This document shows, in pieces, positions 36,201-44,858 of a stretch of DNA of 64,000 bases (positions within the stretch are counted from its first letter, which is position 1; each line of letters starts with the position of its first letter). Source of the stretch: an uncultured Acetobacteraceae bacterium (GTDB lineage: Bacteria > Pseudomonadota > Alphaproteobacteria > Acetobacterales > Acetobacteraceae). The notes under the pieces are model-generated. The model was not told where the DNA came from. It was given only the letters and a program-made list of their open reading frames with translations, and ran no database searches. The stretch covers positions 1-64,000 of the forward strand of contig CALTUD010000021.1 in the NCBI GenBank assembly GCA_943912335.1, given 5' to 3'. The position numbers and the translations under genes were made by a program.

Positions 36201-36842
36201 TCAGTCCCCAACCCGCCCCTTCCAGACCGTCAGCAACACCACGCCCGCCGCCGGTAGCCATAGCGCCCGCAATCCCACCGCCGGAAACAACGCAGCCCCC
36301 ATCACCGCCCCCGTCAGCAGCGACGACCACAGCACCGCGTAAGGCAGCCAATCCCAACGCGGCCCGCCCCTCAAAGCCTGCGCAAGCTCCTGCCCCAAAC
36401 GCACCAGCGTTCCGGTGATGTAGGTCGCGGTGACGCTCACCTTGCCGACGCGCTGCACCACGTTGTTCATCGCGCCCAGGGCCGGCACCAGCAGCAGGAT
36501 CGGCGCATGATGCGGCAGAGCGAGCACGGGCAGGCTCGCCATCCCCGCCGACAGCACCAGCAGCACCGACACCGCCATCAGCACGCGTCCCGGCACCGCG
36601 ATCAGCGCGCCCGTCACCACGCCCGCGACGAACAGCCCGATCAGCACCGCCGCTTCCAGCAAATCATGCAGGTTCCGCTGGGCCAGGCCGATCGCCAGAC
36701 GCGTCGAATTGCCGCTCATGAACGAGGCGAAGAACCCGTACAGGGACAGAAAGGCGATCGAGTCCGAACATCCGGCCACGGCGGCCAGACCGAAACCCAG
36801 CGCGAGGTTGGATCGGCGGGCGGTTCTCTCTTGGGGTGTCAT
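36201..36842 (-). CDS. DUF1275 (YoaK-like) membrane protein
   Basis: A 213-residue inner-membrane protein of the DUF1275/YoaK family, function unknown. Typical features are SDSIAFLSLYGFFASFMSGN near the N-terminus (about residues 26-45), several hydrophobic helices and the later GAMNNVVQRVGKVSVTATYI (about 128-147), a family signature with a conserved Thr-Tyr-Ile-Thr-Gly. The start at 36842 gives the usual short cytosolic head (MTPQERTARR). It converges with the interrupted gene (8 bp gap) and is divergent from the MFS gene. Confidence 0.88.
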   Translation of the reverse strand: MTPQERTARRSNLALGFGLAAVAGCSDSIAFLSLYGFFASFMSGNSTRLAIGLAQRNLHDLLEAAVLIGLFVAGVVTGALIAVPGRVLMAVSVLLVLSAGMASLPVLALPHHAPILLLVPALGAMNNVVQRVGKVSVTATYITGTLVRLGQELAQALRGGPRWDWLPYAVLWSSLLTGAVMGAALFPAVGLRALWLPAAGVVLLTVWKGRVGD

Positions 36843-36906
36843 GTGCTTCGCTGAACCGGTTCCAGGCTGCCGACCCCGGCCCGCCATCCTGGTCGAGGAT
36901 CGTACC

Positions 36907-38142
36907 GTGAGCGCAAGCACCCGAACAGACCCCCTGCCCCCGGCCGACGGCTCCCCGGTCCACGTGATCGTCGCCTGTTATCTCGGCTGGATGCTCGACA
37001 GCTTCGACTTCTTCATCATGGTGTTCGTGCTCGACACGGTGGCGAAGACCTTCGGCGTCGGCGTCGGCGCCACGGCCTGGGCGCTCACGGCCACGCTCGC
37101 CTGCCGCGTCGTCGGCGCAGCCTTCTTCGGACGGCTCGCCGACCGGTTCGGACGCCGCCCGGTGATGATGATCAACGTGCTCAGCTACGCGGCGCTCGAA
37201 CTCCTGTCCGGCTTCGCCCCGTCCTTGACCGTGTTCCTGATCCTGCGCGCCCTGTTCGGCGTCGCCATGGGCGGCGAATGGGGCGTCGGCGCGTCGCTGG
37301 CGATGGAAAGCATCCCCGGACGCTGGCGCGGCCTCGTGTCGGGCATCCTGCAGACCGGATATCCCACCGGCTATCTGCTCGCCTCGCTCCTGTTCGCGGC
37401 CGAGCCGTGGCTCGGCTGGCGCGGCATGTTCGTGGTGGGCGCCCTGCCCGCGCTGCTGGTGCTGTATATCCGGCGCACGGTGCCCGAAAGCCCGGACTGG
37501 GCGCTGCAGCAGCACGAGACACGCGAACCGATCCTGTCCGTGCTCGGCCGCAACAAGGGCCTGACCCTCTATGCCGTGCTCCTGCTCACCGCGATGCTGT
37601 TCTTCTCGCACGGATCACAGGATCTTTATCCGAAGCTGTTCCTGACCGGATATCACCACCTGCCGCACCGCGTCGTGGTCTGGATGATGGTCAGCTACAA
37701 TGTCGGCGCCATCGTCGGCGGCCTTACGCTCGGTTTCCTGTCGCAGCGCATCGGCCGGCGCTGGGCCCTGGCCGGCGCCGCCCTGCTGGCCCTGCCGGCG
37801 ATCCCGCTCTGGGCGTTCGGCCACGGCGTGCTCGCGCTCGCCCTCGGCGGCTTCGTGCTCCAATTCGCGGTGCAGGGCGCCTGGGGCGTCATTCCCGCCT
37901 TCCTGAACGAGATCTCGCCGGACACCATCCGCGCCACCTTCCCCGGCGTGGTCTACCAGCTCGGCAACCTGTTCTCGGCGCCGAACGCCAACATCCAGCT
38001 CTGGCTGACCCGGATGTTCGGCGGCGATATACGCTGGTCGCTGGCCGTCGTGATCGGCACGGTCTCGGTGCTGGTGACGGTGCTGACGCTGTTCGGGCGT
38101 GAAACGCGCCATGTCCGGATGGGAACGGAACGCCTTCCCTGA
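36907..38142 (+). CDS. MFS transporter, organic-acid symporter type
   Basis: A 411-residue, 12-helix major facilitator protein. It has CYLGWMLDSFDFFIMVFVLD in helix 1 (an Asp-rich motif typical of sialic-acid/aromatic-acid and lactate:H+ symporters), the loop-2 motif GRLADRFGRRPVMM and MGGEWGVGASLAMESIP in helix 5. These features place it in the SHS/AAHS-like groups that import carboxylic acids with protons; the precise substrate is unknown. The GTG start at 36907 follows GAGGA by 7 nt and fits the family N-terminus; the longer frame from 36709 runs into the DUF1275 gene on the opposite strand. Confidence 0.85.
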   Translation: MSASTRTDPLPPADGSPVHVIVACYLGWMLDSFDFFIMVFVLDTVAKTFGVGVGATAWALTATLACRVVGAAFFGRLADRFGRRPVMMINVLSYAALELLSGFAPSLTVFLILRALFGVAMGGEWGVGASLAMESIPGRWRGLVSGILQTGYPTGYLLASLLFAAEPWLGWRGMFVVGALPALLVLYIRRTVPESPDWALQQHETREPILSVLGRNKGLTLYAVLLLTAMLFFSHGSQDLYPKLFLTGYHHLPHRVVVWMMVSYNVGAIVGGLTLGFLSQRIGRRWALAGAALLALPAIPLWAFGHGVLALALGGFVLQFAVQGAWGVIPAFLNEISPDTIRATFPGVVYQLGNLFSAPNANIQLWLTRMFGGDIRWSLAVVIGTVSVLVTVLTLFGRETRHVRMGTERLP

Positions 38143-38152
38143 GAAACTAGAA

Positions 38153-38172
38153 GGGGCGGCCGAAGCCGCCCC
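38153..38172 (-). terminator. Terminator hairpin between convergent genes
   Basis: GGGGCGGC and GCCGCCCC form a perfect 8-bp stem. On the minus strand the loop reads TTCG, a very stable tetraloop, and the stem is followed by TTCTAGTTTCTC. It lies 6 bp past the stop of the glycine-zipper lipoprotein gene and 10 bp past the MFS stop, so it can end both transcripts, more convincingly the minus one. Confidence 0.8.
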
Positions 38173-38178
38173 GATCCG

Positions 38179-38643
38179 TCAGTAGCCGTAACCGTAGCCG
38201 GGAGGCGGTGGCGGCGCAGGCGGTGCCGCGTAGACGGGCGCCGGATAGGCCGGCTGCACGTAGACCGGAGCCGGCGCCACATAGGTGGGCTGGACATAGG
38301 TCGGCTGGGCGTAGGCCGGTTGCGCGTAGACCGGCGCGGGCGCCGGGGCAGCGTAGCCGCCATAGGACGAACCGCCCCGATACGAGGGGGTGGTCGCGGC
38401 GCCGCCCACGGCGCCGACGGCGGTGCCGGCCAGGGCGCCGATCGCGGCGCCCCGTCCACCGCCGGCGATGGCGCCGAGGGCAGCCCCGGCGCCCGCACCG
38501 AGCAGCCCGCCCCCGACCGCGCGCTGACCGGGGTCATACGCATCGGTGCATCCGGCCAGGCCGGTCGCCGCCGCCAGAACGAGCAGCGGCAGAGCCCGCC
38601 CGAGCCGGATGCGCGGCGTCGCACGCATCGCGGGGACGGTCAT
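38179..38643 (-). CDS. Glycine-zipper lipoprotein with Tyr/Pro/Gln-rich tail
   Basis: A 154-residue lipoprotein with lipobox LAGC (about residues 28-31), then YDPGQRAVGGGLLGAGAGAA and further Gly-Ala stretches forming a glycine-zipper membrane-associated domain, as in 17-kDa surface antigen relatives. The C-terminal 65 residues are a low-complexity tail made of near-repeats such as YAQPTYVQPTYVAPAPVYVQ. An in-frame ATG five codons later (38628) may be the true start. It lies 3 bp after a shorter paralogue with the same core, so the pair arose by tandem duplication. It is probably anchored in the outer membrane; its role is unknown. Confidence 0.75.
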   Translation of the reverse strand: MTVPAMRATPRIRLGRALPLLVLAAATGLAGCTDAYDPGQRAVGGGLLGAGAGAALGAIAGGGRGAAIGALAGTAVGAVGGAATTPSYRGGSSYGGYAAPAPAPVYAQPAYAQPTYVQPTYVAPAPVYVQPAYPAPVYAAPPAPPPPPGYGYGY

Positions 38644-38646
38644 GCC

Positions 38647-38883
38647 TCAGTAGCCGCGGCTGGGGGTCGTGGCCGCGCCACCGACGGCGCCGAGCGCGCC
38701 ACCGGCCAGGGCGCCGATGCCGGCACCGCTGCCGCCGCCCGCCAGACCACCGATCGCGGCACCGGCGCCTGCGCCCAGCAGACCGCCGCCGACCGCGCGC
38801 TGGCCCGGGCTGTAGGGGTCGCAGGCAGCCAGACCCAGGGTCATGGCGGCAGCGGCGGTGAGAAGCGAAATCTTGCGGATCAT
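38647..38883 (-). CDS. Small glycine-zipper lipoprotein
   Basis: A 78-residue lipoprotein: signal MIRKISLLTAAAAMTLGLAA with lipid-attachment Cys21, then DPYSPGQRAVGGGLLGAG and a Gly/Ala zipper ending GGAATTPSRGY. The core matches the first 60 mature residues of the following gene almost position by position but lacks the Tyr/Pro tail. It is the upstream gene of the pair. Relatives are outer-membrane-associated, but the function is not known. Confidence 0.75.
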   Translation of the reverse strand: MIRKISLLTAAAAMTLGLAACDPYSPGQRAVGGGLLGAGAGAAIGGLAGGGSGAGIGALAGGALGAVGGAATTPSRGY

Positions 38884-39157
38884 GACCGTTCTTCCTTGTT
38901 GAATACGAGGCCCGGGAGCGGCCCCTTGGACACGCCGGAAACCGTTCCGGCACCTTCCAAATCAGCACAACGCGCCGTGATCGTGGCGGTTACGGGTCCA
39001 AAGCGTGGCAGAGCGTAACCTCACGGCGCTGTGAAATCTCATACACCGCCTTGCCGGGCGGGCGGCACACCGCTAAGCCGTGCCCGCCCTCGCCCGGCAC
39101 GGCGGCCCGGTTCGAACGCGCTCCAATGGCCGGACCGGATCAAGACTGGAGTTTCGG

Positions 39158-40204
39158 ATGCTTTCTCGCCTGCTCGGCATCATGTCGGCCGACATGGCCA
39201 TCGACCTCGGAACCGCCAACACGCTGGTCTACGTGAAGGGCCGCGGCGTGGTGCTGGACGAGCCGTCCGTGGTGGCGATCGCCGACGTGCGCGGCAAGAA
39301 GCAGGTGCTGGCCGTCGGCAACGAGGCCAAGAACATGGTCGGCCGCACGCCGGGCAACATCACCGCCATCCGTCCGCTGCGCGACGGCGTCATCGCCGAT
39401 TTCGAGGTGGCGGAGGAGATGATCAAGCATTTCATCCGCAAGGTGCACAACCGGCGCGGATTCGCCTCGCCGATGATCATCGTCTGCGTGCCGTCGGGCT
39501 CCACCGCGGTGGAACGCCGCGCCATCCAGGAAAGCGCGGAAAGCGCCGGCGCCCGCAAGGTGCTGCTGATCGAGGAACCGATGGCCGCCGCGATCGGCGC
39601 CGGGCTGCCGGTGACCGAACCGTCCGGCTCCATGATCGTCGATATTGGCGGCGGCACCACCGAGGTCGCGGTGATCTCGCTGGGCGGTATCGTCTATGCC
39701 CGCTCGGTCCGTGTCGGCGGCGACAAGATGGACGAGGCGATCATCTCCTATATCCGCCGCAACTATAATCTGCTGATCGGCGAAAGCTCGGCCGAGAAGA
39801 TCAAGATCGAGCTGGGCGCCGCCAAGGTGCCCGACGACGACAACGATCATGGCCCCTGGAAGGAAGTGAAGGGCCGCGATCTGATGAACGGCGTGCCGCG
39901 CGAAGTCGTGGTCGGCCAGCGCCAGATCGCCGAAAGCCTGGCCGAGCCGGTCAGCCAGATCGTGGACGCGGTGAAGACGGCGCTGGAGAACACGCCCCCC
40001 GAGCTCGCCGCAGACATCGTCGACAAGGGAATCATGCTCACGGGCGGCGGCGCTTTGTTGTATCGTCTGGACGAGGTGCTGCGCGAGGCCACCGGCCTGC
40101 CGGTCATGGCGGCGGAAAATCCGCTCTCCTGCGTCGCGCTTGGAACCGGACGCGCGTTGGAAGAGATGAAGCGGCTTCGGAACGTGCTCACAAGCATGTA
40201 TTAG
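39158..40204 (+). CDS. mreB: Rod-shape-determining protein MreB
   Basis: Actin-like cytoskeletal ATPase that positions lateral-wall synthesis. The start at 39158 gives 348 residues beginning MLSRLLGIMSADMAIDLGTA; the phosphate-1 loop follows as DLGTANTLVYVKG. Other signatures are EEPMAAAIGAGLPV, the phosphate-2 loop IVDIGGGTTEVAVISLGGI and the adenosine region GIMLTGGGALLYRLDEVLRE. GGAG lies 8 nt before the ATG; the frame upstream to 39080 is not conserved. It leads the mreB-mreC-mreD-mrdA cell-shape operon. Confidence 0.97.
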   Translation: MLSRLLGIMSADMAIDLGTANTLVYVKGRGVVLDEPSVVAIADVRGKKQVLAVGNEAKNMVGRTPGNITAIRPLRDGVIADFEVAEEMIKHFIRKVHNRRGFASPMIIVCVPSGSTAVERRAIQESAESAGARKVLLIEEPMAAAIGAGLPVTEPSGSMIVDIGGGTTEVAVISLGGIVYARSVRVGGDKMDEAIISYIRRNYNLLIGESSAEKIKIELGAAKVPDDDNDHGPWKEVKGRDLMNGVPREVVVGQRQIAESLAEPVSQIVDAVKTALENTPPELAADIVDKGIMLTGGGALLYRLDEVLREATGLPVMAAENPLSCVALGTGRALEEMKRLRNVLTSMY

Positions 40205-40267
40205 GAAGCCGGAACAGCGCCGCAACGTTCCGGTCGCATGTCCGGCTGATGATTCGTTAACGACGAC

Positions 40268-40291
40268 ACCAACCACGAGACCAACCACGAG
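40268..40291 (+). repeat. Two tandem 12-bp repeats before mreC
   Basis: ACCAACCACGAG occurs twice head to tail at 40268-40279 and 40280-40291, followed by another ACC, in the 107-bp gap between mreB and mreC and about 20 bp before the mreC ribosome site. Its length is not a multiple of a helical turn and no protein is obviously bound; it may be a replication-slippage repeat. Confidence 0.7.
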
Positions 40292-40311
40292 ACCCTGGGG
40301 AGGGCGGTTCT

Positions 40312-41247
40312 TTGTTCAGCCTGTCGATCCAGTTGCGTCAGGCGCTGGGCAAGCTGACCTTGCCGCTGCTTCTGGCGCTCGCCTGTCTGGTGATGCTCGT
40401 GGGTCAGGCCGACCGGCGTCTGGCCGAAAGCGCCCGAACCGGCGTCGCCGACCTGCTGGCGCCGTTCTACGGTTTCCTGGCGCAGCCGATCGACCGGATG
40501 CGGGCGGTCGGACGCGAAGCCCGCTCGCTGGTCGGAGTCGCCGAGGAGAACGAGCGTCTGCGCGCCGAGAACCAGCGCCTGCGACGCTGGTACGACGTCG
40601 CCATGGCGCTGGCGGCCGAGAACGCGACGCTCAAGACCGATCTGAACTGGATGCCCGAACCGGCCCCCGCCTTCGTCACCGCCCGCGCGGTGGCCGATGC
40701 CAGCGGCGTCTATGCCCGCTCCGTGCTGTTGTTCGTTCCCGAAGGCCACGCGCTCAGCAAGGGCATGGTGGCGATGGACGCCGCTGGACTGGTCGGGCGC
40801 GTCACCGAGGTCGGCAGCCGGTCGGCCCGCGTCATGCTCATCAACGACATGACCTCCCGCGTGCCGGTGATGCTGGAAGCCTCGCACGCACCCGCTATAG
40901 TCGCCGGCAACAACAGCGCGGCACCCAGGCTGATGGATTACCCCGAGGATGTTCGTCCGGTCGAAGGCGAGCGGGTGGTCACGAGCGGCGTCGCCAACGC
41001 CTTTCCCGCCGGATTGCCGGTCGGCACGGTGCACTACCTCCCCTCCGGGCAGCCGGTGCTCGAGCCCTATGCGCGGCTCGACCACGTCAGCATCCTGCGG
41101 CTGTTCGATTACGGCCTGTCCGCGATCACCCCGCCGGAAGCGCCGGGCCGGGTGATCCCCCGCACTCATGCCGACGGCGACGGCGGCCGCGACCAAAGCG
41201 AGTTCGGGACTGTGCCGGGCCGTCCGGCGCAGATCGGGCGCGGATGA
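40312..41247 (+). CDS. mreC: Rod-shape-determining protein MreC
   Basis: Bitopic scaffold of the elongasome (311 residues). An N-terminal membrane helix (about residues 14-30) is followed by a coiled coil with ENERLRAENQRLRRW (about 78-92) and the beta-rich MreC core (VAMDAAGLVGRVTEVGSRSA, then VTSGVANAFPAGLPVGTV). The start is TTG at 40312, with GGGGAGGG about 8 nt upstream; there is no suitable ATG. It follows mreB by 107 bp and its stop abuts the mreD start. The C-terminal Asp/Gly-rich tail after residue 280 is probably disordered. Confidence 0.95.
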   Translation: MFSLSIQLRQALGKLTLPLLLALACLVMLVGQADRRLAESARTGVADLLAPFYGFLAQPIDRMRAVGREARSLVGVAEENERLRAENQRLRRWYDVAMALAAENATLKTDLNWMPEPAPAFVTARAVADASGVYARSVLLFVPEGHALSKGMVAMDAAGLVGRVTEVGSRSARVMLINDMTSRVPVMLEASHAPAIVAGNNSAAPRLMDYPEDVRPVEGERVVTSGVANAFPAGLPVGTVHYLPSGQPVLEPYARLDHVSILRLFDYGLSAITPPEAPGRVIPRTHADGDGGRDQSEFGTVPGRPAQIGRG

Positions 41248-41811
41248 GTGGGCAAACTCTCGCAATCGGAACGCATGCCGGGAATCCGGCCGAGACCGAC
41301 GATCTGGCGCAGGCTGGACGCGGCGGCGCGGCGCGCCCTGCCCGCCGCCTTCACCGCGCTGCTGGTGCTGCTGCTGTGCGCGCCGTTCGACATTCCGCAG
41401 CAGCAGGCGATGCTGCCGGGCGTCACCCTGGCCTCGGTGTTCTTCTGGTCGGTGTTCCGCCCCGCCTCCATGCCGGCGCCGATCGTGTTCCTGATCGGCA
41501 TGCTGTACGATCTGCTGAGTTTCTCCCCGCCGGGCCTGGAGGCGGTCACGCTGCTGCTGGTGCACGCGGTGGGCATCGGCGTGCGGCACAATCTGGCCCG
41601 TCAGGGCTTCGTGCTGGTGTGGTTCACCTTTCTGCTGGTGGCCTCGGTCGCCATCGTGCTCGATTTCGCCCTGCTCTGCGCCTTCACGCTGCGTCTGCTG
41701 CCGCCGCAGCCCGCTCTGTTCGAGCTGGCGCTGTCGGCCGGGGTGTATCCGCTGCTGAGCGCCCTGTTCACCTGGGCGCATCGCGGCATCGCCGATCCGT
41801 CGCGGGCCTAG
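41248..41811 (+). CDS. mreD: Rod-shape-determining protein MreD
   Basis: A 187-residue inner-membrane protein of the elongasome with about five helices (for example LPAAFTALLVLLLCAPFDIP and SMPAPIVFLIGMLYDLLSFS, the latter holding the GL-x-x-D-like family motif). The GTG start at 41248 follows the mreC stop directly; an internal ATG at 41275 (MPGIRPRP) is an alternative. Position between mreC and mrdA plus topology make the call secure although MreD is poorly conserved in sequence. Confidence 0.92.
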   Translation: MGKLSQSERMPGIRPRPTIWRRLDAAARRALPAAFTALLVLLLCAPFDIPQQQAMLPGVTLASVFFWSVFRPASMPAPIVFLIGMLYDLLSFSPPGLEAVTLLLVHAVGIGVRHNLARQGFVLVWFTFLLVASVAIVLDFALLCAFTLRLLPPQPALFELALSAGVYPLLSALFTWAHRGIADPSRA

Positions 41812-41818
41812 GTGCCGC

Positions 41819-43780
41819 ATGAGGCGGTGGTCGTTCCGGCGCGCAACCAGGAAACTGCCCTTCGGGACGATGCTGTCCCGCAAAGGCGCCGCCGCGACCC
41901 GGCGCGCGCCGGCGCGCACGCCCAACGAAACCCCGTCGCGCGGCATCTTCACACGCCGCGCCCTGGTGCTGATGGGTCTGCAGACCGCCGCCCTGGGCGC
42001 GCTGGGCAACCGGCTTTATCAGCTCCAGGTCTCCGACGGCCGTAAATACGCGACGCTGGCCGAGAACAACCGGGTCAGCACGCGCCTGCTGTCGCCGCCG
42101 CGGGGGCGCATCGTCGACCGCTTCGGCGCCACGCTCGGCGGCAACAAGGTCAACTGGCGCGCCTTGCTGCTGGCCGAGCAGACCACCAACGTCAACGGCA
42201 CGCTGGACCGCTATTCGAGCATCCTCAAGCTCGACGACCGCGAGCGCGCCCGGATCGACCGCGAACTCAAGCACGGGCGCAAGTTCATTCCCGTGGTGGT
42301 GCAGGATTTCCTGAGCTGGGACGACATGGCCCGGCTCGAGGTGAACGCCCCCGAACTGCCCGGCATCCTGATCGATGTCGGCACCACGCGGCTCTACCCG
42401 CAGGGTCCGACCATGGCGCATGTGGTCGGCTACGTCGCGCCGCCCAACGAACGCGACGTCGCCAAGGACCCCGATCTCGCTCTGCCCGGCATGCGCATCG
42501 GCCGCGCCGGCATCGAGCAGTTCCACGATCTGGCCCTGCGCGGCACGCCGGGCTCGGTGCAGATGGAGGTCAACTCCGTCGGCCGGGTGATGCGCGAGCT
42601 CGACCGCCGCGAAGGCCAGCAGGGCAAGACGATCGGCCTGACGGTGGATCTCGGCCTGCAACAGGCCGTGCTCGGACGCATCGCCGATCAGGCCGCCAGC
42701 GCGGTGGTGATGGATGCCCGCAACGGCGAGGTGCTGGCCATGGTCAGCACCCCCTCCTTCGACCCCAGCCTGTTCGATTCCGGCGTCAGCCAACAGCAAT
42801 GGGCGGAATGGACCGCCGACCAGCGCACGCCGCTGATCAACAAGACAGTGGCCGGCGTGTATCCGCCCGGCTCCACCTTCAAGCCCGCCGTGGCGATGGC
42901 GGCGCTCCAGGCCGGCACCCTCACCCCCGGCGACCGCATCACCTGCCGCGGCTACATCGACGTGGGTGGGGCGCGCTTCCATTGCTGGGCCAAGCACGGC
43001 CACGGCTCGATCGACCTGCATCAGGGCATCAAGTTTTCCTGCGACGTGTTCTTCTACGAGGTCGCCCGGCGCACCGGCATGGATCCGATCGCCGCCACCG
43101 CGCATGTGTTCGGACTGGGTACCAAACTCGACATCGAGCTGCCGCATCAGCGCACCGGCGCGATCCCGACGCCGGCCACGCGACGCGCCCAGGGCCATCA
43201 CTGGAACGGCGGCGACACCATCAATGCCGGCATCGGCCAGGGCTTCGTCACCGTCACCCCGCTCCAGCTCGCCACCTACGCGTCGCGCCTCGCCACCGGC
43301 CGCATGGTGCAGCCGCATCTGACCCGCGCCATCGACGAGGCGACTCAGCCGACGGTGAACCCGGAACACTGGCCGGCGATCCCGTTCCCCGAGGGCCATC
43401 TCGAGGCCCTCCGCTCCGGCATGTACGCGGTGGTCAACGAGCCGCACGGCACCGCGCCGAAAGCCCGGCTGCCGTTGGCCGGGGTGCAGATGGCCGGCAA
43501 GACCGGCTCGGCCCAGGTCCGGCACGTCAGCCGCTTCGCGCGCGAGAACGGCCATTTCGACAGCTCCAAGCTGCCGTGGGAATTCCGCCCGCACGCCCTG
43601 TTCATCTGTTTTGCGCCGTATGACAATCCGCGCTACGCCGCCGCCGTGGTGGTCGAGCACGGCAACGCCGCCGCCGAGGTGGCCGCCCCGCTGGCCCGGG
43701 ACATCATGATGGACACCCTCACCCGCGACCCGGTGAACCACAAGGACGCGCCCGGCCAGAAGGTCGCGGACGCGCTTTGA
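41819..43780 (+). CDS. mrdA: Penicillin-binding protein 2 (elongasome transpeptidase)
   Basis: Class B PBP (653 residues) that cross-links peptidoglycan during elongation. An N-terminal membrane helix (about 45-62) leads to the pedestal domain (SPPRGRIVDRFGATLGGNKV). The transpeptidase domain has the active-site STFK with Ser352, SCD in place of the usual SxN triad around residue 404, and KTGSAQV with Lys561. It starts 7 bp after mreD. A 40-residue Arg-rich head before the membrane helix is longer than usual. Unusually, rodA does not follow; it lies about 8.8 kb downstream. Confidence 0.95.
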   Translation: MRRWSFRRATRKLPFGTMLSRKGAAATRRAPARTPNETPSRGIFTRRALVLMGLQTAALGALGNRLYQLQVSDGRKYATLAENNRVSTRLLSPPRGRIVDRFGATLGGNKVNWRALLLAEQTTNVNGTLDRYSSILKLDDRERARIDRELKHGRKFIPVVVQDFLSWDDMARLEVNAPELPGILIDVGTTRLYPQGPTMAHVVGYVAPPNERDVAKDPDLALPGMRIGRAGIEQFHDLALRGTPGSVQMEVNSVGRVMRELDRREGQQGKTIGLTVDLGLQQAVLGRIADQAASAVVMDARNGEVLAMVSTPSFDPSLFDSGVSQQQWAEWTADQRTPLINKTVAGVYPPGSTFKPAVAMAALQAGTLTPGDRITCRGYIDVGGARFHCWAKHGHGSIDLHQGIKFSCDVFFYEVARRTGMDPIAATAHVFGLGTKLDIELPHQRTGAIPTPATRRAQGHHWNGGDTINAGIGQGFVTVTPLQLATYASRLATGRMVQPHLTRAIDEATQPTVNPEHWPAIPFPEGHLEALRSGMYAVVNEPHGTAPKARLPLAGVQMAGKTGSAQVRHVSRFARENGHFDSSKLPWEFRPHALFICFAPYDNPRYAAAVVVEHGNAAAEVAAPLARDIMMDTLTRDPVNHKDAPGQKVADAL

Positions 43781-43871
43781 GCGCCCGTCCGGGAAAGGCG
43801 CGCCCCTGAGCCAGGCCTCGTCCCCCGCCAAACGACGCCTTCTCGAGGGCCGGATCGGCGCGCTGCTGATC

Positions 43872-44515
43872 GTGATCTACGACGTCCTGATCGCCCCGCC
43901 GGCCCTTCTCGCCGCGGTCATGTCGCCCTTCCTGTGGGACGATCCGAAAGCGATGGATCGCGGCCTGCTGACGACGGCCATGCTGGCGCTCACCTTCGCG
44001 CTCTGGGCCGCGCCGTTCTGTCTCGCCGCGAGCTTCGGCCTTGCGGTCCGGAGTGCGGTCGCGCGACGCAGGCCCCGTCCGCGGGACTGGCTGCTCCTGT
44101 TGCCGACCCTGCCGATCGTGGCCGGTCTGGGCGTCTTCGGGGTGCAGGAACTCCAGGACGAGGCCAGGCAACGGCAGCTCGCGCACCGCTATGCCGCCCT
44201 GGTGGCGCATCCAGAGATGGCCGGGTTCTGGCGCCTGGCCGACACCTTGCCCGCCGGCACGAGGGTCGATCTCGCCGAGCGGGTCTGGACGGAATGGCGC
44301 GACGAAGGCCGGACGCCGCCGGACACGGTGGACGCCCTGTTCGCCGATCAGGAGCGCTGCATGACCGGGCACGCGGCGGCGTATAAGGCTGGCCGCACCG
44401 ACAAGGCGGCCTATGACGAGCAGACCCGTTCCGACTGGCCGATTACGAGGCGCTGGCCGAGATCTATGGCGAACCGCCGGGCTTTCCCCGCACGCGCTTC
44501 CTCCGGATCGAATGA
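43872..44515 (+). pseudogene. Membrane protein gene with a probable 1-bp frameshift
   Basis: Two hydrophobic helices near the N-terminus (YDVLIAPPALLAAVMSPFLW and LTTAMLALTFALWAAPFCLA), a third around LLLLPTLPIVAGLGVF, and a soluble C-terminal part. At about 44440 the natural protein appears to change frame: from TRSDWP to DYEALAEIYGEPPGFPRTRF, ending at TGA 44513-44515. The current frame instead runs to 44573 with Arg/Pro/Ser-rich nonsense. One base seems missing after 44439, or a -1 frameshift occurs. The start is also unclear: GTG 43872, or further upstream where the frame is open to mrdA (a CTG at 43806 follows GGAAAGG). The function is unknown. Confidence 0.6.
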
Positions 44516-44607
44516 GTGGGCGCACAAATCGACATGCCCGGCCATGCAGCCCCGGCCCGTCTCGCGGCGTTGATGCGGCAACGTCCCCGAGACCGGAGTT
44601 TGCGTCC

Positions 44608-44793
44608 ATGTTCCGTCTTCTGATCGCCCTGGTGCTGCCGCCGCTGCTGTTCTTCACCATCGGCCGCCCCGTTGCCGGTTTGATCTGTCTGCTGCTGCAC
44701 ATCACCATCATCGGCTGGGTGCCGGCGGCGATCTGGGCGGTGTATGCGCTCAACGAGTACAACACCGACCGCAAGCTGGGCTTCGCCCGCTGA
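44608..44793 (+). CDS. Pmp3/YqaE-family small membrane proteolipid
   Basis: A 61-residue protein with two membrane helices (FRLLIALVLPPLLFF and RPVAGLICLLLHITIIGWVP), ending AIWAVYALNEYNTDRKLGFA. The PP-L-F-F turn and the 'GWVPAAIWAVYAL' end are the Pmp3/YqaE (UPF0057) pattern. These stress-associated proteolipids affect membrane potential in yeast; bacterial roles are unclear. The ATG at 44608 fits the family start. Confidence 0.85.
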   Translation: MFRLLIALVLPPLLFFTIGRPVAGLICLLLHITIIGWVPAAIWAVYALNEYNTDRKLGFAR

Positions 44794-44858
44794 GCCTGCC
44801 GCCCGCCCTGGCCGGGCTGAGGCTGCGCAACCCGCTCGACCATCTGCGCCCGCGCACG

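Noticed and set aside
38143..38178. A rho-independent terminator for the MFS gene on the plus strand
   Set aside because: The hairpin is there, but on the plus strand no T-run follows, so I assign it mainly to the minus-strand lipoprotein gene.
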